Shown here: positions 53,555 to 64,000 of the stretch, in pieces | Layout: each line of letters begins with the position of its first letter | Position numbering within the stretch: the stretch's first letter is position 1 | NCBI RefSeq assembly: GCF_036785885.1 | Contig: NC_092312.1 | Coordinates: forward strand, 15,518,001-15,582,000 | DNA: 64,000 bases | Direction: 5' to 3' | Source: Coffea arabica | Taxonomy: Eukaryota > Streptophyta > Magnoliopsida > Gentianales > Rubiaceae | Translations under genes and position numbers: made by a program | Notes under the pieces: generated by a model | The model's input: only the letters and a program-made list of their open reading frames with translations | Databases searched by the model: none | What the model was told of the DNA's origin: nothing

Positions 53555-54439
53555 GGCTGATTTTCTCGTTTTCTTGACTATTCTTTATTTAGTTAATAGT
53601 TTATTGTCTGCAATCATACATAGAAGCACTCGGAGAAAGCCACGGGGTTGAAGAGATTTTCAGGATGCATAGGAGAGGCAGACCGAAGGGGACGGGCATT
53701 GGAGTCATTTGACCACGCTTTCATGAATGCAAATCTTTCCTACCATTTATTATTTAAAATAATTATAAAGGGAAAGACGCTCGCCAGAGGGTTTGAGAAT
53801 CACACGAAAGGAATGAACCCCTTATTTATTGCTTGAGTTAAGTCTATTGAAATGTAAATTTTAGGAATCATTTCTAAAAAATTAGACTTATCCCATTCCC
53901 GAGCAAATTGGAAGGTTTTGGACAAAATTCTCAACTTATTCTCTCAGACAACATTTATGACGGATCTATCCTCTCTTTCTCTCTATCACACGCCGCACCT
54001 TCTGTTCTTCTTTTTAGTTAGATTTCATATCTCTTCTTTTTCATCATATAGTCTTCATTTCTTATCTAAAATTTTTTGAAAAAAAAAATCTAAAGTAGAT
54101 CTAAATAGGATAGGAATGTGCAAATATTTTCAGCGATAAAGAGTAGTAGATTTCAAATTAAGGATAGGAATTCGGTAAGAAACAAGGACCGATTGGACAG
54201 CGACAAAGAGCAGTGCGTTTCGACTTCCCCTGGACGGCGAATTCTGGAGTTGAAGAGTCTGAACAAGGATCAACTGCATTGAAAATCTCTTCTTGTCTCT
54301 GATGTTGCCGCTTTCATAGGGGAAGCTCGATGACTTTAAACTCATCAAATAATCCGTACAGATAATGTCTTGAAATGCCCATGAAGGGAACAGAAACCTT
54401 GTCTCCACCGAGAAAGGAGAAGTTCTGATTTCGAGTTCT

Positions 54440-54771
54440 TGTAATATTAAATTTGTTTAAATATGAAAAATTGGTTAAATAGTGCATTAAATACAAAATT
54501 TGTCAATTTCCCATAAAGAGTTGATATGTTATGGACAATTTCTTTTTTTTTTTTTACTTTCACATATTTAATTTATATTAAATAAAAAATATACTAGTTT
54601 TTCTTTGAGCGCTATTTAATCAATTTTTCCTATAAAGCGTTGATATGTTTTCCATAAAGATGTGGTATAAAACATACTACAAAACCTGTTAGTTTCCCAT
54701 AAAAAACTGATATGTTATACGCTATTTAACCAATTTATCATATTTAAACAAATTTATGAAAATTAAAAGCG
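54440..54771. mobile_element. Inverted-repeat element (MITE-like)
   Basis: Sequence at 54440-54483 (containing TTTGTTTAAATATG and TTGGTTAAATAG) is repeated in inverted form at about 54720-54770 (CTATTTAACCAA and CATATTTAAACAAA). Between them the motif CCATAAAGAGTTGATATGTT recurs three times with variation (54507, 54627, 54693). Non-coding; exact ends and target duplication are not resolved. Confidence 0.5.
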
Positions 54772-55150
54772 TTTTTATTTGGAAGAACGCATTCCTTGGA
54801 TGCGTTTTTTACCCTTTGTGAAGACACTAAAAAATCGCTACCCTTTGGGAAGCTAGTTTAAAAACTCTCTCTTTTTTGGAAATTTACACCTTGTTAATGC
54901 AGCTACTATATTTATTTTCTGGTATTAATTTTTTTTATGGTTTATGATTTTCTTATGTTTTATCAAAAAATTAATAACTATTATAGTTACAATTATGGAG
55001 ATGTTAATTTGTCATATGTGTAATTCTTTTATTTTATAAGAATTGTTATATCAGCAGTAATTTTGGAATTTAATTGCATTTAATTTCGAAACACTCATCA
55101 AACCAAGCATCAGGAATTGGAATGATGTTAATTTCAATATGTGAACCAAT

Positions 55151-56099
55151 GGCCTATTTAGAACCTGAGTTTTTTGGGAGTTTATCTAAAACTTTACTGT
55201 AGTGCACTATAAAAGTTTTTAAAAAAATTTTGTAAAAATTTTTGTAAGGTGAAAAACTTTTTTATAAGGTGAAATTTTTTTTCCTTTTCTTGTTTTCTTT
55301 CTTTTTCTTTTTCTCTCTTTCCTTTTTCTTTTTTTGTCTCTCTTCTTGTTCTTCCTTCTCCCTCCCCCGCTTCCTCTGCCTTCCCAATTCCCAGTAGCCA
55401 TGACCCTACCATTTTTTTTCTTTTCTTTCTTTTTCTCTTTCTTTTTCTTTCTTTCCTTTTTCTTTTCTTTCCTCTCTTCTTCTTCCTTCCTTTCCCCTCC
55501 CTCTTCCCTCGCGATACCAGACAAACCAGCAGCCCCTCTCCCTAAATTTTTTTTTCTTTTTCTCTTTCCCTCTTCTCCCTCTCTGCTACCCTCTCCCTCT
55601 CTACTCCCTTTTACCATCTCCCTCTGCCTCCCGAAGCAGAGAACTAGCAACCATGGCACCTATAATTATTTTTTTTTTTTGCTTTTTCTCTTCCCCTCTT
55701 TTCTATTTCCCTCTTCCATTCTCCTCCCCTTTTGCCCAATCCGGTCGTTCGATCAGATCGCAGCTAAGGAAGCGGGAGGGTGGCCAGGAAGGGGAGGGGG
55801 AGGGGGAAGGGAGAAGGAAAAAAAAAAGGGGTAGGCCGGCGCCGGAATAGGTGGTCAACGCCAGAAACAACAGCGGAGGTGGTGGTGGTGGCAGGTGGCG
55901 GAAGGGTGGCCGGCGATGAAGATGTGATAGATAGGAGTAAAGGAGAAAGAAGAAGAAAAGAGGAAGTTGTTGTGTATTAGATATTTTGAAGTGTGTAGGT
56001 TAAAAAATTTGATAAATTTTTTTGAATCCCTGTAGCTAAAGTTGTTAAAAAACTAGTAGCTAAAAAACTCGGCAAAAAAACTCAATTCCAAACAGGTCC
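55151..56099 (+). mobile_element. Two-armed TIR element, copy A, C/T- and G/A-rich interior
   Basis: Starts GGCCTATTTAGAACCTGAG; the right end read inverted is GGACCTGTTTGGAATTGAG. Subterminal motifs (TCTAAAACTTTACTGTAG left, CTGTAGCTAAAGTTG right) match the 222-bp element at 41542-41762. The 700-bp interior changes from almost pure C/T (55260-55740) to G/A-rich (55765-55970) with a GC-rich GCCGGCGCCGG section between. Copy B at 23850-25033 has the same layout inverted. No transposase frame is visible. Confidence 0.6.
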
Positions 56100-56498
56100 A
56101 TTGGAATGAAAAGTATAATTCCAAAACTAGAGTCGATGATTCCATTTCCATTTCCGGTTCCAATCTGTGAAACAAGCAGCCCCCAAATTTTAAAAAAAAA
56201 ATAATAAAGTAATTTTTTGGATTGGAAGATTTGCGAAAAAAATTTCAAAAATTTTTTCTACTTATATCATAAATACAATTTCCAACCACTTTTTTATTTT
56301 ACATACATTATTACATCACAAAAAGTACTATAATAATTATTTCAAATAACCTCCTATCCAAACAAACTCGTTTTGATCAAACAAAATAAAAAGAAGTGCA
56401 ATTTGTGAGTTTTATTAACCTATCACGATATTTTTTTTTTGGATGAATTGGCAACATCTAAACACTATTCCTACTCTAATGTCTAATTGGGCCACGAG

Positions 56499-56963
56499 TA
56501 GGGTTGCAAACGAATCGAGCCGCTCGCGAGCTGCTCGAGTCGAGTTCGAGCTAGTTTGAGTCGAAATCGAGCTCGAACTCGAGTTCAAAATATTAAGCTC
56601 GCGGCTTGCGAGCTCGAGTATATACATATATTTTTTATTTTTTTTATTTTAAGTATATATATTTTTTATTTTTTATTTTAAGTATATATATTTTTTAATT
56701 TTAATAGTAAAATTACATATATATCCTTAATATTTTATTATTTAATAAGAAAAAAATATTATTTATTTATTTTTTAAAAATAAAATAATTATTTTTTATT
56801 TTTTTTCGAACTCGAGCTCGACTCGAATCAAGTCGAGCTCGAGTTCGAACTTGAAATTGTCAGCTCGTCGAGTTCGAACATGAGAGTTCGATGAAATTAA
56901 ATCAAAAATCGATTCGATTAGGTCAAAGTTCGACTCGACTCGACTCGTTTACTTACGGCTCTA
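56499..56963. mobile_element. hAT-like MITE, GAGCTCG-rich
   Basis: Flanked by a perfect 8-bp duplication GCCACGAG (56491-56498 and 56964-56971). Ends are TAGGGTTGCAAACGAATCGA and, inverted, TAGAGCCGTAAGTAAACGAG. The arms are full of CTCGAG/GAGCTCG motifs around an AT-rich core, as in the element at 24182-24652. 465 bp, non-coding. Confidence 0.9.
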
Positions 56964-57466
56964 GCCACGAGTAGTTAAAACTTAAAAGAAAAAAATATCT
57001 ACTTTAGACCAAAGGAATATATTACCATATGTCCTTTAGATTAAATCCTTGTGAAGTACATAAAATTTTTAAGTTACCCCACTTCAATATTAATTACTGA
57101 TTTTCACAACACTGTGTGAAAGTGAGTCATTTAAATGCAAATCTTTTGAATTTGGCTCCTCAAACATGACGTTCATCCAAATCTTGGCCACTTATAATCT
57201 TCGCTTTTGTGCTTAAGAAGTCGAATGGCAACGAAATAAATGAACTGGGAACCATTCTGGAGTTTCCCGTGGCTCTCAAAACGATACAGATTTTTGTTCC
57301 TTTGGCACGTTAAAGTAATCCAACATCTTAAAGGTTCCTCGGGTTTCTGTATAGGACAACATCCTTCGTTGCTTTGGCATGTGCTAAGGGTTATTTTGAG
57401 CTCGTCAATCGTCATAAGCTCAAGTGATGGCAGCATCACAAATTTCTTCTGCTTTTGATTTCTCCT

Positions 57467-57492
57467 CTTCTGCTTCTGCTTCTGCTTCTGCT
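57467..57492. repeat. CTTCTG hexamer microsatellite
   Basis: About four tandem copies of CTTCTG downstream of the COBRA-like gene; no coding frame is proposed. Confidence 0.8.
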
Positions 57493-57804
57493 GCGTTTTC
57501 TCTCCTTTTCTTTACAGGGTAGGAGTAATAGGAGGGAGGGGGGGGGGGCAGGAGCTTGACTAATTTGGATAGACTAATAGGCGGCCTTTACAAAGGAATT
57601 GCACGTATGCATACCATTTACATGCAAGAATGTACAATATGCTGTACCAGAAATGGGTTATTCAACAGTAGCAAACCAAAGAATTTGAGCACTGACTTTC
57701 AGAAATTAAAGGTAGTCAGTGCACAAATTACAAGATCAGGCCAACTTGACTCAAGCGTAACTCACAATGAACATGATTAGCAAAGAAGGTTTCAGTAAAA
57801 CTGA

Positions 57805-60719
57805 TCAAAACCGAAAACCAGATATTTTGTAAGTTAAATATACCACAATTGGGAGCAGACTCCAATGAGGAGGATCTATCCTGGAGCCCCCATTTGGCAG
57901 CATTGGGAAAGTGTCAGGAAGAGGCATCTCACAGTTCTCACCATTGAAATAGATTCTTCTAGGAAAAGCCCATCCATTTCGAAGAGTAAATGAATCCATA
58001 TCCTTGCGCAAAAGAATCTCTGTAGTAACTGAACCCACTTGCACTTTATCTGCTTGTAGCAGTTCGTCATTGTAGTATTCAATACCCCAGAAGAGAGCAA
58101 CCTCATCTGCAAAACTTCCATAAATGAGAACTAGAAACAGACTCATGCCCGCTAGGATAAAACCCAAAAGGAGGAGGAATTTCTTCAATGATTTTATAGG
58201 AAGTAATAACTCGGTCCCTTTCCAAGATATGATAGATGTTCTTGCAGTACTTGCAAGTACCTGGAACACCAATAGTAGGAAGAACTATGCTATTGAAGCT
58301 GTAACTGGTGCTGTTTTGGCTAAAACCTGGATGCTGAACCAACACATTCCAGTTTGAGTAATTTCTCCCCAGATTGTAATTGGAGATTGTCAGTTTGACC
58401 CTCCAGTGATCCAGGAAGTTGTTCTTAATATGCCAGTGAACCCGAAGAGGACACATATGGTCAGTGCATTGGAGTATATCGGTATCGCTCACCAAATCTG
58501 AGGGAGACATGCCTTGACTATTGTGCATAAAGCAAATACAAGAACAAAAGTAAAGAACTTCCAAGTTAATTCTGACAATGAACCAATGATAGGAGAAAGC
58601 AATGAACTCATTTAGTTGCAGCCTTTTCAGTACTTCTATTGGCAGCATACCTTGTGCACAGTGTTCTACTCTGATCAGATTCCCTGCATCCGCAGCTGCA
58701 GTTCGGACATGCAGTAATGGCAGCATTGTAAAATGTTGACAGTGAAACACAACAGACTGGCGTCTTGTTAGCCAAATAACTCGAGAATGTGCATGTTGAT
58801 TTCCATGTCCCTGCCAATATCAAATTTTAGTTTAAGAATGCACCTAAACGAAGTGGCAAAACATTGAGGGCCTACTGTTGTGTGTTTAACCGATAAGAAA
58901 CCGATGAATGAAGAAAGTCTTAACTCAGGTACATCGTTCTCTGAAATCCTTTATGCTCTATATCACTCAATATAGCAAGTCAGCATAACTGTGACATGCA
59001 TGTTTTAGCACAGTTCGACTTGCTTAGTGCTAATCCAACATTGTATTATATTTATCAACCTGATACAAGTAATGGCTTAAATGCGAATTCTCATTTGTCA
59101 GTTGCATTTAAACAGTCCTCTGCAGTTACATACTTACATAGATGTTGAAAGAAGTGATAAAAACAGGTGAACCATCCACTTTTGAGGATTTTTTCTTGTG
59201 ATGCTATTGACTGTTAAAATTTTGGAAGTGACATTAAGTACTCACTGTAAACTTGCTCCTCTCTTCTACCACCGACGACTGAAGAAACTGTAGGATCAGT
59301 ATCGATGATTGGACTGCATGTGTAACCTGGTCCTGGAGCAAGTAGGGTAAGGTTAAGAGGCCTGTAACCAGTGGGATTTCCTCCTAAATTGCCAACTGTC
59401 ATCTCAAAGGATGAGAATGACTTTGAAGGATTGATAGCCCAGGCATCAAGTATGCCACCTTTGCAACAAGCATCTGACCTGTTCTGTGGCAGTGCATCTG
59501 GCATCCAATCGAGTATATCAGGATATTTCATGCAGGAATGCGGTGTCTGAAACTTGAAAGACGAACAGTTCCCTTGATGTGTAGCAAAAGCACCAGACAT
59601 TGACCAAATAACTTCATTTTGAGACCAAGTCCACCCAATTCTCCACCCAGGCTTGTCCACATGCCGGTACAAATAGAAATTTTGGATGGTTATTCTTGCC
59701 TAGAAACATAGTCATGTGGAAGAAGAAAGTAATTAATCGGATTATACGCAACTAAATTCAAGAATGGCAAACTCAAAGTTATTAGTTCTGCTGTAGATTC
59801 AAATTGATCATTTGAAAGATGCATAGATGTACTGAATCGGAGGCTAATGTGGCTTCCAAAGCAGCACAGAGAGGCTTCCTTTTCATTTCTTGCCTTGTAG
59901 CATTTTGATTATCATTCTTTCCCTTAAAGTGGCACTTCTTTAACAGAACTATGCTGGCATACTGCTAGCAGAAATTACTAGGCGCAAATCATGTTAAGGT
60001 CAATGCTTGCAATGGGACACCTGAATGACTAAGGAGCATACGCGGTGGAGGTAGCAACTCAATTAAAATGAACGAAATAAAATTTGAAGGAGCCAGAAAC
60101 AGAAGGCTTATGATCATGATACCAACCACATAGCCATCAGATGTATACTGCAATATGTCAAAGGAGACTGTAATGTTTCCATTTGGATCCAGAGGGTCGT
60201 AACAATCTGCAATCAACTTAGCACAGATGGATCATCAATAACAGAAAGAACTAAATTTAACTCTCAAATAAAGAACTGATTCAAGAAAAAGAGAAGTGCC
60301 TGATAATCTGCAGATTATGATCACTAGTAATACATAAAACAGGTTTGAACAACACAATCGATAAAGTAGCAACTCCATATCTCTTGGAGAACGGAGGATT
60401 TGGAATAAATGGACATGGTTGTGGTCAAACGAGACAGAAAACACCTATATGAGCTATATTACCGAGGTACCGGATTTTCTATAAATGCTTTCTAGATAAG
60501 TCCATCACTTGATCTCATGCTCTATGCAACTCTAGAATACTTCATTAAAGGCTTTCTAACATGTGGCTGTTTAAGAATGTTTCTAATGGGTACCTAATAA
60601 GCACTCGGCACAAAGATCCATCGTTTGAAATGAAAAGTAGCCCCTGTAAACATCACCTGACCCGTTGCAAACAGGCAAATTAACCATGTCAGGTTAAATG
60701 AATCCCATAAATTAACCAT
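57805..60719 (-). CDS. COBL: COBRA-like GPI-anchored protein
   Basis: Six exons (60719-60657, 60216-60127, 59699-59246, 58810-58651, 58517-58261, 58106-57805) join in phase to 441 residues, normal for short COBRA-like proteins. COBRA proteins sit on the outer plasma membrane or cell wall and guide cellulose deposition and oriented growth. Seen here: a signal peptide (WLICLFATGQ), the conserved start YDPLDPNGNITVSFDI, PGWRIGWTWSQNEVIW, the CCKGG motif, APGPGYTC, the diagnostic CCVS (residues 222-225) with TACPNCSCGC, CTDHMCPLRVHWHIK and GWAFPRRIYFNGENC. Several N-glycosylation sites are present. Two points are uncertain. The N-terminus is inferred from frame: exon 2 must use the AAG acceptor before 60216 rather than GCAG 10 nt later. 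The C-terminal GPI signal (SLLPIVVYLTYKISGFRF) is weak, so a further exon using the GTATAT donor within it is possible. Confidence 0.92.
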
Positions 60720-62631
60720 GTCAGATTCCCTTCGTGACGACACTTGCCACAAAGCAGCAGAAGACGTAAAAGTTTGGAGAACCCATTTCGTCTTATCCAC
60801 CATTATTGATCCGGCACCCATTATATTATTGTAACAATGCCGCGAAAATTAACTTGTTTGCATAATTCTAGTGATAGCACACTGTACTTTTGGTGCTGTT
60901 GCTTGTACTAGGTAAGACGAATTAGTCAACGGTTGAAATTGTCTCTTCTTTAAATATCGTTTAAAATTTTAAGCTGTACACGGTAGGTATGTATGACAAG
61001 ACTTTTTTTTTTTTTTTATACTTAAAAGAGTATCATTATTCTTGGTTTTTTGTTTCACAGCTTCTGAAAATATCCTATAATGAAAAGGAATCCCCCTAAG
61101 AATATTTCTCGGAATAAAAAATTTTTAGAACGGATTCAAAATCAGACAAGTTCGTTCTTTTCTGTCAAGATTGGTAATTACGTACGTACATCTGATTGCA
61201 TGCATAAGCCAAAACCGTATGCTGCCTCTCTAGGCATTTCGCCTGTTCCCGTGAAGGCATCAATCAGTTTTTGATGTAGCTAATTAATCCTGATTTTTAC
61301 TTAGAAGTCAGAAGAAAAAATTACACGAGTTAAGTAATGAACTTAACTTGAATGGTGAAAAACATCGAAAAAGATTAGCATTTTAATAATCGAAGGTATG
61401 GCTGCAAATGGAAACCGATCTTTTGAAATTATGATTCACTAAAGGCATTATTTGGGTTGAGAAATTGATAAATAATTTGAAATTCACCCAAATCACTCTA
61501 TTTGTTTGGATTACTTACGATGCATTTAGATTTGTAATTCATCAATTATCAAAATACTGTAATAATTAGCGATTTACAAATTCAAATATCTCTTAAATAA
61601 TTTAAACAACTAGAAGGATTTATAAGAATTTCAAATCTTTCGTCAAATCTTTCGATCCATGCCAGCCTTACAGTCTCTCATGAATCATGATGAGCAAGGA
61701 AATTGTGGAAGAATCACAATTTGATTTCCATATCATTGAATTTATAGCCACGAATTTCGTAATTCATCAATTGCGCTGTTATATCCTCCCCCCAAGAGAA
61801 TACCAAAAGAAAAAGAAGAAAAATATTTGTTCGGCTGCTAATTTTTATACAACGGGGTCTCTTTCAAGCTAAAGCTCTTTATCAATGCCCAAAAATGAAA
61901 AAAAAAAAAGGGTTAATTTTAGAAAGATACAGTCGTCTGAAAGCTTAATTTTGTCATGTTAGAGACAGCACTTGGATGTAACTAATAATCTGCAGCTCCA
62001 TTTTCGAGAGTGAAAACACAACGAAATTGAAATTGAGGAAAATTCAAATCCCTTTTTTTTAAAAAAAAAAAGAAAAAGAATCCCAAGACCTTGGTTAGGT
62101 TCTTAGGTTTGCCTTTCTCATAGAGTAATTATAATAGAAACGTTATCGTAGTTTACATCTGCAAAGAGACGGCAAATCAAACAGGAAAAATAAAAGTCTG
62201 AGCACCTTCTAATATGTACCAACACCGTATTTGTGGGTAGAGGATGAACACAAATATGAACCTCATCTTCCGTAACAGTAGTGGAATCCAGTTGCTGCAG
62301 TATTCAGAAGATTAGACTCATCTTCGTCACTCTCTCTCTCTCTACCCAGTTATCTGTCAGTTCACAATCATTGTGAAATAATCAAAAGGTTCATAACTGC
62401 GTCATTTTGTTTATGATGAATAGATAAGCATATATGAAAATCAACTCTGTCTAAGAATGTCTCATCATTCAGTTTGCACAAAACATTTAGTCAATTTAGT
62501 CAATGAGAATAATCATAACCCAAATTCAGTCAATTTAGTTTGAATTTGTGTATAACCAAAAGAGATGATGATGTACATTTATGAATTTGATCTCAAATGT
62601 AATTTTAAAATTATGTCTATTAATGCATGAT

Positions 62632-62899
62632 TAGGATTGAAAAATGAATCAGATTATTCGATACTCGAATTGAGTTTGATTTGATAAGAACTCGTTCAAA
62701 TTTTAGTAGCCAACTAGTCAAGATAAATTTGAACAGCATTTTATATTCTATAACATTTAAATTTGATAAAAAAAAATTCGTTTAAATTCGATTTAACAAA
62801 TCAACAAGTCAAATTTAAACAAAATTTCAAACTCGTTAAAATAATCAAACAAATATAAACACTAGAGTATTCAGATTGATTAGGTTGTTTACACCCCTA
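62632..62899. mobile_element. Short hAT-like MITE
   Basis: Starts TAGGATTGAAAA and ends TTGTTTACACCCCTA (inverted TAGGGGTGTAAACAA). Flanking octamers TGCATGAT (62624-62631) and TGCATAAT (62900-62907) match at 7 of 8, an aged hAT target duplication. 268 bp, AT-rich, non-coding, with TCGAATTGAGTTTGA-type motifs like other members here. Confidence 0.72.
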
Positions 62900-63112
62900 T
62901 GCATAATAGAGGGAAGTTTTCTCCATTAAAATGCCGAGTGCCCAAGCCAACTACATGTCCAAAAAAAAAAACAAATTGAGATCACCTAAATTAAAAAGAA
63001 AAAAGGGAATCGCGGACTGTTTCATCTGGAAGTGGAGAAACCTTTACGTCAATTTGAGTTAACGGGGCACATATGCTTGACTACTTTTGAGAAATTTATT
63101 CCTGATATTGTG

Positions 63113-63492
63113 ATTTTTTTTTCACTTACGCGCAAATAACACACACACAAACTAATAAATACACACGCACGAGCAATTAACGAAAGAATGCCCGAAAGTA
63201 GTGGAAGGGGGACCCACTAAGAATCCACGTTTATCCAATTGGTGACAAAACGAGATCCCTATGGACCTTATACCCAGAGTAAAGACCCCATGATTTTTTG
63301 ATGTGGGATGGTTGCCCAACCCCCTGCCCGTGCACACACACTCACCAGCCAATGGGTTAGTATTTTTTCCCTTACGGCAAATAACACATATATGCAAACT
63401 AATAAATACACACGCACAAGTAGTTAACGAAGAACGGCTTGAAAGCAGTAGAAAGGGGATCCACTAAGAACCTACGTTCAGCCAATTGGTGA
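63113..63492. repeat. Diverged tandem duplication, period 248 bp
   Basis: AACTAATAAATACACACGCA occurs at 63149 and again at 63397. The similarity extends on both sides: the CTTACG...CAAATAACACA block before it and GGATCCACTAAGAA/CCAATTGGTGA-like blocks after it. About 130 bp of each copy aligns, with scattered substitutions and small gaps. The intervening part is unique. Confidence 0.8.
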
Positions 63493-64000
63493 GATCTTGT
63501 ACCCAAAGATACATACTCCTCATGTTGAAGAAACGGTACGGCAGATCACTATTAATTGTGCAGCTATTAGCCTATTACCTCAAAAAAAGAATCTCCATTT
63601 TGTGCGATAATTTTAATTGAGGGGGTTCCGTTCCAAGTCTAAAAATACTTTTTTATCTTTGAAAAATGGTTACTGTCTAAAATCATATTCTAAATTCTAA
63701 TACAGTCCTTAATGGATAATATAGAAATGGAGTTGTCTGAAAGGCTAGCTAATTTATATAGTCTGTATCAGTATTATTGTGGGTGAGAACAAGGACAAAG
63801 CTCCTTGCATGTAAAGATAAATTTCAATCGTTATCTCCACCACATCAGCTGCTAAGATTTGTTACTGAAAACCCTTTTTAAATTTATCGAGTGTTTTCTC
63901 GCCGGCGTGAAAATAAATAGGCTGCTGATTTCTGGTAAAAAGTCGAGTAGTTAATGTCTAAATTACTACTAACTTTTTTAACTATTGGATGACAACCCAT

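Larger units (their letters stand above)
53555..57804. other. Transposon-rich region between MTN and the COBRA-like gene
   Basis: After the MTN promoter the region holds an inverted-repeat element (54440-54771), the long two-armed TIR element (55151-56099), a half MITE near 56300-56370 and a hAT-like MITE (56499-56963). Near the right end are a CTTCTG hexamer microsatellite and a G run (57536-57548). The open frames in 55.2-56.0 kb are low-complexity Lys/Arg/Glu or Phe/Ser/Pro strings and are not credible genes. Confidence 0.65.
60720..64000. other. COBRA-like promoter and gene-free right end
   Basis: The first several hundred bases are the COBRA-like promoter and leader. No gene is supported to the window edge; open frames are short and unlike known proteins. 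It contains a hAT-like MITE (62632-62899), a diverged 248-bp tandem duplication (63113-63492), a short CT microsatellite near 62331-62343 and several A/T runs. Confidence 0.6.

Noticed and set aside
54130-54408. 92-codon minus-strand frame METRFLFPSW...
   Set aside because: Intergenic, no recognisable domain, no supporting neighbours; too weak to call a gene.
55194-55980. Several open frames of 66-166 codons on both strands
   Set aside because: They are translations of C/T- or G/A-rich low-complexity DNA inside a TIR element (Lys/Glu/Arg or Phe/Ser/Pro strings) with no domain, splice context or plausible start.
61080-61274. 64-codon open frame MKRNPPKN... and others in 61-62 kb
   Set aside because: No similarity to a known family, no splice or promoter context, and in AT-rich sequence where such frames arise by chance.

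Overview
The window is nuclear DNA of a flowering plant, almost certainly a core eudicot. The evidence is spliced genes with GT-AG introns and AT-rich introns, a plastid-targeted triosephosphate isomerase, a GASA peptide, an anther-type polyketide synthase, a COBRA-like protein, and many short hAT-like and Stowaway-like elements. The species cannot be named from the sequence alone.

I reconstruct ten protein-coding genes. Nine have models that close in frame; the alkaline/neutral invertase does not. Left to right: plastid triosephosphate isomerase (TPI, +, 1618-7369); two related small membrane proteins facing each other (+ 8437-8859, - 10061-10462); a ten-exon Urb2/Npa2-type nucleolar protein (-, 11632-21940); a cytosolic-type alkaline/neutral invertase (+, 28360-32599) with an apparent one-base frameshift in a T/C homopolymer; an ERD2-like seven-membrane-span protein (+, 35449-39839); a GASA/snakin peptide (+, 43375-44048); a LAP5/PKSB-type type III polyketide synthase (-, 46474-47756); a 5'-methylthioadenosine nucleosidase (MTN, -, 48531-53554); and a GPI-anchored COBRA-like protein (-, 57805-60719).

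The spaces between genes are filled mainly by small non-autonomous DNA transposons. They include six hAT-like MITEs (three with clear 8-bp target duplications, one imperfect, two unclear), Stowaway-like elements, two tRNA-derived SINEs, and a family of TIR elements whose two long copies carry a C/T-rich arm and a G/A-rich arm. Several are nested. One short degraded Copia-like remnant is present.

The genes do not form one pathway. Their order does look ancestral. From memory of the Arabidopsis map, MTN, LAP5 and the invertase sit side by side as At4g34840-At4g34860, TPI, a small membrane protein and an ERD2-like gene lie at At2g21170-At2g21190, and a second ERD2-like/MTN pair lies at At4g38790-At4g38800. 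This window appears to hold in one place what Arabidopsis has split between duplicated blocks. I found no previously undescribed biological system. The best leads are the two-armed TIR element family, the invertase frameshift and the less fractionated gene block.
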